A stretch of DNA of 64,000 nt. Source: Glebionis coronaria. Lineage: Eukaryota > Streptophyta > Magnoliopsida > Asterales > Asteraceae. Numbering within the stretch: position 1 is the stretch's first letter; every line of letters starts with the position of its first letter. Below, piece by piece: positions 57,810-64,000 of the stretch. The stretch lies in the NCBI GenBank assembly GCA_025667525.1, contig CM046880.1:599387452-599451451 (forward strand). The letters are read 5' to 3'. The notes under the pieces are model-generated. The model was not told where the DNA came from and searched no databases. It saw nothing but the letters and a program-made list of their open reading frames with translations. Position numbers and translations under genes: made by a program.

Positions 57810-60800
57810 CTAAGGACTAGGAGGAATCTTACAAACCTTCTCATATTGGTAATAAATAAATCTGATCAAGTCTTTTGCCACGTCACTTGAATAATCAATT
57901 TCTAGCTGAGTGTCCTTCATCTTCTCCAAAATAGCCTTGGATATAAAATACTGACCATCCACAAGTAGATACTCAGCAAACTTTGTAGAACTCAAATGGT
58001 AAACACCAGCAGCTGAATATAGTCTCCATTGAAGACCACTGAGGTCATCTTCAAGATCCTTCCAAATAGCAGGATCCTCATCTTTTGGTCCACACATTCT
58101 TTTGAATGTGGACCACAGTTTTATTCCATTAGCTGAAGTTGGCGCTTCAGCCTCATACTTGGTCTCTAGCAACCTCCATAGGTCTACCAAGTCTTCTCTA
58201 TCACAACTTGCAAACAAAGATATGAGAGTAGTAAAAGTGTGTACCTCTTTGCCATATCTGCCAATCTTCCAAAATCCACATTCATCTTCTTCATAGCTCA
58301 CAATTGGATTTCTGGAATCTAATGGTAACACTTGCACCATATCTGAAGCTTCTAATGGTGAGAGCTTAAGGCTCTTTCTTATGACAGCTTCACTTGGATA
58401 TAGTAGATCCATATCTTTGGGAAACTCAAGAGAAATTCCCTTTTTCACTGGTCTGGGAACAAACATTGCTTTCTTGAGTTCCATTTCTTCTACAATTTCT
58501 TCCTTTCTTTCATCAAAAAGAAGTCTGAGAGTGTTTGCTTCCTGCACTCTCACCCAAATGGGATAAGCCTTGCATTCCAACTCATCAAATGTCAATCCCC
58601 TCAATTTCTGATAAGTCCATCCTACTCCATGACATCTGAGCAACATGCAGTATAGCTCCCTTCTATCCCTTTTCAACTCTGAGAGAAAATTGCTTGCCTT
58701 GTGTTTCAAAATTACCTGACAATCCTTTTGAACTCTGAGGAGAATCTCCAATCCCCATATTTGATCTGAAACAGTCAAGTGTGGATTCTCCATACATCTT
58801 TCTTCCCAAGCATGATACATTTGAACCACCTCTGGCATGTCAAAGTCAACCTGCAATTTCAACTCTCTCAATTTCTCCTTGGCCAACTCTTCTCCATACT
58901 CAAGTCTTTCTGGTTCTATAATCATAACACTTAAGTCTGAGCTAGCTCCATCACTTCCTTCTTCTGAAGTAACAACAAATGGTGACTCTTTCACCTCCTT
59001 TCTATCTTGTTCCATGATTTGTGCAGCCAATATTCTATCAAACTCAACTTGAGCTGCATCCTTTGGAACAATCTCTTCTACCATAATACCATTACCCTTA
59101 TCTAATGGTGCAATTGTTGGTAAGGTAGATGGTGATACCTGTGAAGAAACCTCCTTGATGATGGATGATGACTGGGATACATCACCCTCATGTGCAGGTC
59201 TGTCAACGCCCAATTTTGTTCTATCAGCGCCCAAAATATTTCTGTTAGTGTCCAAATTCTCCTTGTCAACACCCAAATATCCTGCCTCAGCGCCTTTTGT
59301 AATCTCCTTCAACATAGCTGTAAATGATAAATTCAAGTTGGTAGGAGAGACTAAGGACGTATCAAAACCTGTCTGTTTCTTCAAACTTGTAAGGGCCTCA
59401 GCAACATCCAAAGATTGACCATCATGGCTTCCCTTATCACTCAGATTTATTGGATCTTCCTCCCCTTTTGAAGATTCCTCCATACCTCTCCTTGCACTTG
59501 CAGTCTCCAAAACAACAATCCTCTCCCTCAATTGCTTGAGTTCAAGGCCTTGTGAGCTGACAACTTGTACTAAGTCTGCATTTTGCTTTTGCAAGCTTAT
59601 GCAGACTGCCGTCAATTCCATAAGAGTCATTGGTTCTAGTATGCCCTCTTCTAAAATGGGGATTTGACCTCCCAAGTCAGATTCATTGGGCATGGATGAG
59701 GACTTAATGATGGTGGGACTGCCTTGGCCAGCTTCTAAGCCAGAACCAATAGTCCCAACCTCATCCATGTCACCAGCCACACTTGTGGTGGTGGTTCTCT
59801 CTGCTACATGGCTAGGACCACCAGAGGAGAACACTCCAGTAGTCCTTTGGTGTTTCATCAACCTATATTCAGGGGGTGTGGAAGAAGTGTGGAAGATTGG
59901 GTGGATGTGGGTTGGTTAAGGGGTGTTTGGGTTTGTGAAGGTTGTGTGTCAACGTTGGAAATAGGCACATCAACGCCAACATTTAATGTATCAGTGTTGA
60001 AGGATTCTTGGTCAATTTGCATATGTTTAGGGGAAGGTATTGGTTTAGGTATTGGGTCAATTTGGGGTTGGAGGTCTGGTTGGGGTTGTGCTGCTGCAAT
60101 AACAGCAAGCATAACTTGGGTTAAGGGTAGGTCACGATGGGGTGGTGAGTTCATCTTCATAAAAATAGCTTTCTTTTGCACAGGGATCTCATAAAAATCA
60201 TTATGATCCATGGTGCAGTATCCTTGAACATCAAAAACCATTTGCAAAAATCAGGGATAAGCTAAAGTCATTTTGTTCCCCTTTTTTTTACACATGCCCT
60301 CAAAAATCATTTTAGAATAATTAAATTTTTGCCCTGTTGCAATGCACACAATAGCACTTGCAATAGATCTATTGATCTCATTGTGTGTAGTGCATTTGGG
60401 ACTCAAACATTGAAGGAGGACATGTATGAGGTACTTCCAGGCTGGGGGAAACTCCTGTTTATGATACTTGTTTAAGGTACCTTCATCAGGAAAAGGATAT
60501 CCCAAAGCCCTTAGACCTTGTTCTATTTCATTAATGGGAAGGGTGGCTATACCATCAGCATCATCAAGATGCAAGGCTTGGCGGACCAAAGCCTCAGTAA
60601 CCACCCAAGGTCTCCCATGAACAATAGAAGTCAATGTAGTCACTCTATTAACTGTTGAGGAACTTACAGTGTTCCAAAACTGTTTAATATGTGTGACTGG
60701 AATGAGTGGTGCATGAGAAAGAGCATACCTAAGAGGAGATGCGTTCAAATACGCCACCATTTGTGTGTATTGAGGAAACAGAGTATCATCAGCTTCAAGA

Positions 60801-60868
60801 TACGCGATCATGTTGTGTTGAGTTCTGAACCCCAATTCCAATTCTGATGGTTTAAACTTTGGTGCCAT
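57810..60868 (-). pseudogene. Third ORF of the Sirevirus-type element (post-pol ORF), disrupted
   Basis: Starts MAPKFKPSELELG at 60868. The N-terminal core has ASPLRYALSHAPLIPVTHIK, QFWNTVSSSTVNRVT, WKYLIHVLLQCLSPK and ASAIVCIATGQKFNYSKMIF, a domain common in Asteraceae copia elements. A TGA at 60251-60253 interrupts it, followed by a proline/glutamine-rich linker. A one-base loss near 59885 shifts the frame into a 683-codon part with a probable coiled coil (LVQVVSSQGLELKQLRERIV) and a long helical C-terminus ending KVCKIPPSP at 57810. The position matches the env-like ORF of Sireviruses, but no signal peptide or membrane segment is evident. Function unknown. Confidence 0.72.
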
Positions 60869-62124
60869 TATTGAAAGCTGTTAAAATTGAGTGATAAAGA
60901 TGAAGTTGATAAGAGAAAATTGTGTTAGACAAGAAGTATAGATACCCTGTTTAAAAATAGGAGCCAAATTTATAGGAGAAGAACATGCATGTGATTGGCC
61001 CAAAAATAGGCAAGTATTTTTAAAAAGCAATCATGAAAATATTGAAAAATTATAAGTTTATCTCATGCATTAAATGAAAAGTAACAACTCCCAAAATTAC
61101 GGCCTAAAAATATGTCAAAAAGTAACAACTGGGTAGGACACATTGAGTGTCAACGGTCAAAAATAACCTATCAACGCCCAACGGCTATAATCTTGTCAAC
61201 GTTTGCCTATAGCCATGTCAGCGTCTAAATTGGTCACAACAACGCTTGGAAAAATTCTTGTCAGCGTCCAAAAATAAAAATGTGTTAAAAATGAAAAATG
61301 ACCTTAACAAAGTAATTTATCCTAGAGAAGATAACCAAAAAGATGATAATTATTATAGGGCAGCAAGCACTGTCCAGTTATGCACACTTGCTTAAGCAAG
61401 ATAGACATAACAGTCCTCTAGTGTCCCTTGCTAACCAAAACTCTTAACAACCAAGTTACCTTATAAAATTCCTTGTTACTCCCAGGTAAATTCCATAACA
61501 AAATTATTCCCAAGTCTCCCAACAGACCACAACCAATTCTAGGCCAAAAATGTCTTGGCAGCATGCATAGTATATCAACTTTGCATGCTACAGTGCCTCA
61601 TGATTTAGTAAAACTAACTCATACTCACATGTGGACACAATCTAGAATTGTGATAAGAGTATCATATGGATACCCAAACATCCTAAAGGTTCCTAAAACC
61701 TCCCCTTAAACTATGATACAAAAGTTGCCAAAAATATGCATGAACATAAAAATTTATGTCAAGATAGGAATTGAAGATTCCAACCATCATCCATAAATAA
61801 AAAGTTGTCCAAATGCTTCTCCATTAATCCATAAGCAACTCTGTATCCAATGGTATACTACTAATACCATCTGCACATTTAGATTGAAAACCACAAAACT
61901 AACATTGTTGCTAACAACGCCCCGATAACACATGACAGCGTTTGAGGGAAGCTTTGTCAGTGTTAGACAATTATATTGTTGACAACGTTACAAAAACACT
62001 TATCAGCGTTCAAGCAACCTTTGTCAGTGTTAGAAAAATATAGTGGAAAATCTAAATCATCAACAAGACAAATAACAATGCATCATCCTGTACATACTTT
62101 TACAAAAAGACTCTAAAACACATA
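60869..62124 (-). other. Non-coding spacer between pol and ORF3 with two motif clusters
   Basis: No ORF. Two groups of the GTCARYGYY motif occur at about 61146-61275 (GTCAACGGTC, ATCAACGCCC, GTCAACGTTT, GTCAGCGTCT, ACAACGCTTG, GTCAGCGTCC) and 61908-62030 (AACAACGCCC, GACAGCGTTT, GTCAGTGTTA twice, GACAACGTTA, ATCAGCGTTC). Sireviruses are known to carry clustered motifs in non-coding parts; this motif differs from the published palindromes I recall. Confidence 0.55.
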
Positions 62125-64000
62125 TTATGTGAGATTGATCATTCCAATACTTGTTACCAAGTATTGAAACCTCCCAGCATCAAAAGGTTTAGTTAATAAA
62201 TCTGACACATTTTCCTCAGCGTCAACCCTATCTGGTTGTATTAAACCTTTTTCAAAACAATCTCTTATAAAATGGTGTCTAATTTCTATGTGTTTAGTTT
62301 TAGAATGATGTACATGATTCTTAATGATGCATAAAGTGTTGTTATTGTCAACAAATATCTTAGTATGCATGAAATTATACCCATAGTCCAACAGCTGGTT
62401 CTGAATCCACAAAACTTGTCCACAACAAGCAGCTACAGCAACATACTCAGCTTCAGTTGTAGAATTAGCCACCACTGTTTGTTTCTTGCACTGCCAAGAT
62501 ATTAACCTACTCCCAAGAAACTGACATCCACCAGTTGTGGATTTCCTATCAAATTTATCACCTCCATAATCACTATCTGAATATGCAATCAGCTCCAATG
62601 GTGAATCCTTTGGGTACCACAAACCAAGACCAGGATAGCATCTCAAGTACCTAAAGATCCTCTTCACAGCATAAAGGTGACATTCTTTGGGAGTCACTTG
62701 ATGGCGTGCACAAGCACACGCAGCAAACATGATATCAGGTCTGGAGTCTGTAAGATACATCAAGGATCCAATCATGGATCTATAGTGCCTGACATCAACA
62801 TCTTTCCCATCTCCAATCTTTCCCCAAGGGTGTTCTCTATCCATAGGAGTAGTAGCCCTCTTTTCATGTGGAGAAAAACCAAACTTCTTCAAGATCTCAG
62901 CCACATATTTATCCTGGGAGATGAAGATACCATCTTCTTTCTGTTGAACTTGTAAACCAAGAAAGAAGTTCATCTCCCCCATAGCACTCATCTTGAATTT
63001 GTCTGTCATAAGCTTGGAGAAATCCTCACTCATCTTTGGATCAGTAGACCCAAAAATGATATCATCAACATAGACCTTGACAAGCAACACATCCTTGCCT
63101 TTCTTCTTTGTAAACAGTGTCTGATCTATGGTGCCCCTCTTGAATCCATTGTCCACCAAATAGGTAGACAAAGTACCATACCATGCTCTAGGGGCTTGAT
63201 GAAGACCATACATAGCCTTTTTGACTCTATACACTTTATCTAGATTCTCTGGATCCTCAAAACCAGGAGGCTGCATCACATATACCTCCTCAATAATAGT
63301 TCCATAGAGGAAGGCACTCTTGACATCCATTTGATAGACAGTGAAGCCCATGTAGGATGCATAGGCTAGAAAAATCCTTTTAGCTTCAATCCTTGCAACT
63401 GGTGCAAAGACTTCCTCATAGTCTATCCCCTCCTCTTGTGTATATCCCTGAGCCACTAACCTTGCCTTGTTTCTGACCACAATGCCTCTTTCATCTCTCT
63501 TGTTCCTTATAACCCATCTTGTCCCTATTGGTCTGACATATCTGGGACAATCAACCAGCTCCCAAACATCCTGAATTGCAAATTAGTGAAGCTCATCCTG
63601 CATTGCTTCCACCCAACTTGGTTCTTTGAGAGCATCAAATATTTTCTTGGGTTCCTGTTGTGACAGAAAACAGGCAAACAAACATGCTTGCACAAGAGGG
63701 GTATCAACCTTCTTGTGTATATTGGCAATAAACCTACCAAGACCTTGATGAGATCTTCTAGTCTGAACTGGAGTATTAACATTACCAATGATTTGAGAAG
63801 GAGGATGATTCTTCATGACTGAAGTAAGTACTCCTCCCTCAAAAAGTCTGGTATCTTCAACTTCATTCTCCATCTTGCCAATATCTTCTTCATCAAACTC
63901 TCTTTCATCAACATGAGGATGAACCTCTTCATAAATATTAGAAGGTCCACCTTGTTCAAAAATGGAAGAGAAAAGATGTGCAGAAGTGTTGTCAACGCCT
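62125..64000 (-). pseudogene. Copia pol (partial): reverse transcriptase and RNase H
   Basis: The frame is open from the window edge except for TAA at 63583-63585, just before [20 protein letters not shown]. The reverse transcriptase has [42 protein letters not shown] and the catalytic YVDDIIFGS, which is intact. RNase H has [32 protein letters not shown] and the terminal [17 protein letters not shown]. The usual DNQSA/DNxSAI segment reads DNNNTLCI. The end INLT stops at 62125. The region left of the TAA on the coding strand (63995-63586) is the acidic linker after integrase (VHPHVDEREFDEEDIGK). One point stop makes this copy non-autonomous. Confidence 0.9.

Larger units (their letters stand above)
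57202..64000 (-). mobile_element. Copia retrotransposon of Sirevirus type, 3' part
   Basis: In minus order: pol (integrase end, reverse transcriptase, RNase H), a 1.26 kb spacer, a third ORF of about 3 kb, a purine tract (TTTAGGGGAGGA next to 57758) and the 3' LTR (57757-57202). An extra ORF after pol is characteristic of the Sirevirus/Maximus branch. The 5' LTR, gag and most of integrase lie beyond 64000. Pol has one stop and ORF3 has one stop and one shift, so this copy is defective. A GTCAACGCY-like motif recurs throughout. Confidence 0.88.

Noticed and set aside
59155..60194. Plus-strand frames opposite the copia third ORF
   Set aside because: They are antisense shadows of the minus-strand ORF3, with no plausible protein features.

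Overview
This window is plant nuclear DNA. It has GT-AG introns, an AT-rich composition and dense plant transposons: a LINE, copia and other LTR elements, TRIM, hAT and MULE MITEs, a Helitron and SINEs. Several protein families (a two-domain DUF295 F-box protein, a copia ORF3 with an SPLRYAL/IKQFW core) look most like those of Asteraceae; the family assignment is inference from memory of protein families.

Layout. 1-6671: flank plus a full-length but dead LINE with a 16-nt target-site duplication (TSD). 6938-8862: a hAT MITE and a tandem three-LTR TRIM element. 9600-11860: a chimeric gene joining eIF3a-derived exons to four divergent ubiquitin-like repeats. 12188-15537 (minus): an intact nine-exon NMN/NaMN adenylyltransferase gene, the only clearly intact conserved enzyme gene here. 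16040-21115: a Helitron and a 4.2 kb MULE-like element holding about 1.85 kb of inverted 20-bp repeats. 22780-23301: LINE debris. 24735-27190 (minus): a broken DUF295 F-box gene. 27955-30807: a second poly-ubiquitin-like gene that shares promoter, 5' exon and intron layout with the first. 31682-33350: a hAT MITE and a decayed Harbinger-type Myb-like ORF. 34000-35690: LTR-like debris.

36000-54500 is a graveyard of gene fragments that still carry intron remnants: NCRK-like kinase, ribosomal protein L7, a BAH/RRM ASI1-like protein, a SIZ1-like SAP exon and a GDP-mannose dehydratase piece. Also here are tandem repeats, a tRNA-Ala(UGC)-like gene and a young 7.6 kb LTR element with no coding capacity (40315-47894). 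54800-57200 holds a gypsy-type LTR remnant, degenerate AT repeats and long (TA)n tracts. 57202-64000 is the 3' part of a minus-strand copia element of Sirevirus type, with an extra ORF after pol and a strikingly recurrent GTCAACGCY-like motif.

Two duplicated poly-ubiquitin-like genes flank the NMNAT and F-box loci. The rest is layered transposon insertion, much of it datable from nested TSDs. The best candidates for something undescribed are the eIF3a/poly-Ubl chimera, the conjugation-like PRGG tail of its sister gene, the inverted 20-bp array in the MULE, and the dispersed motif of the copia element.
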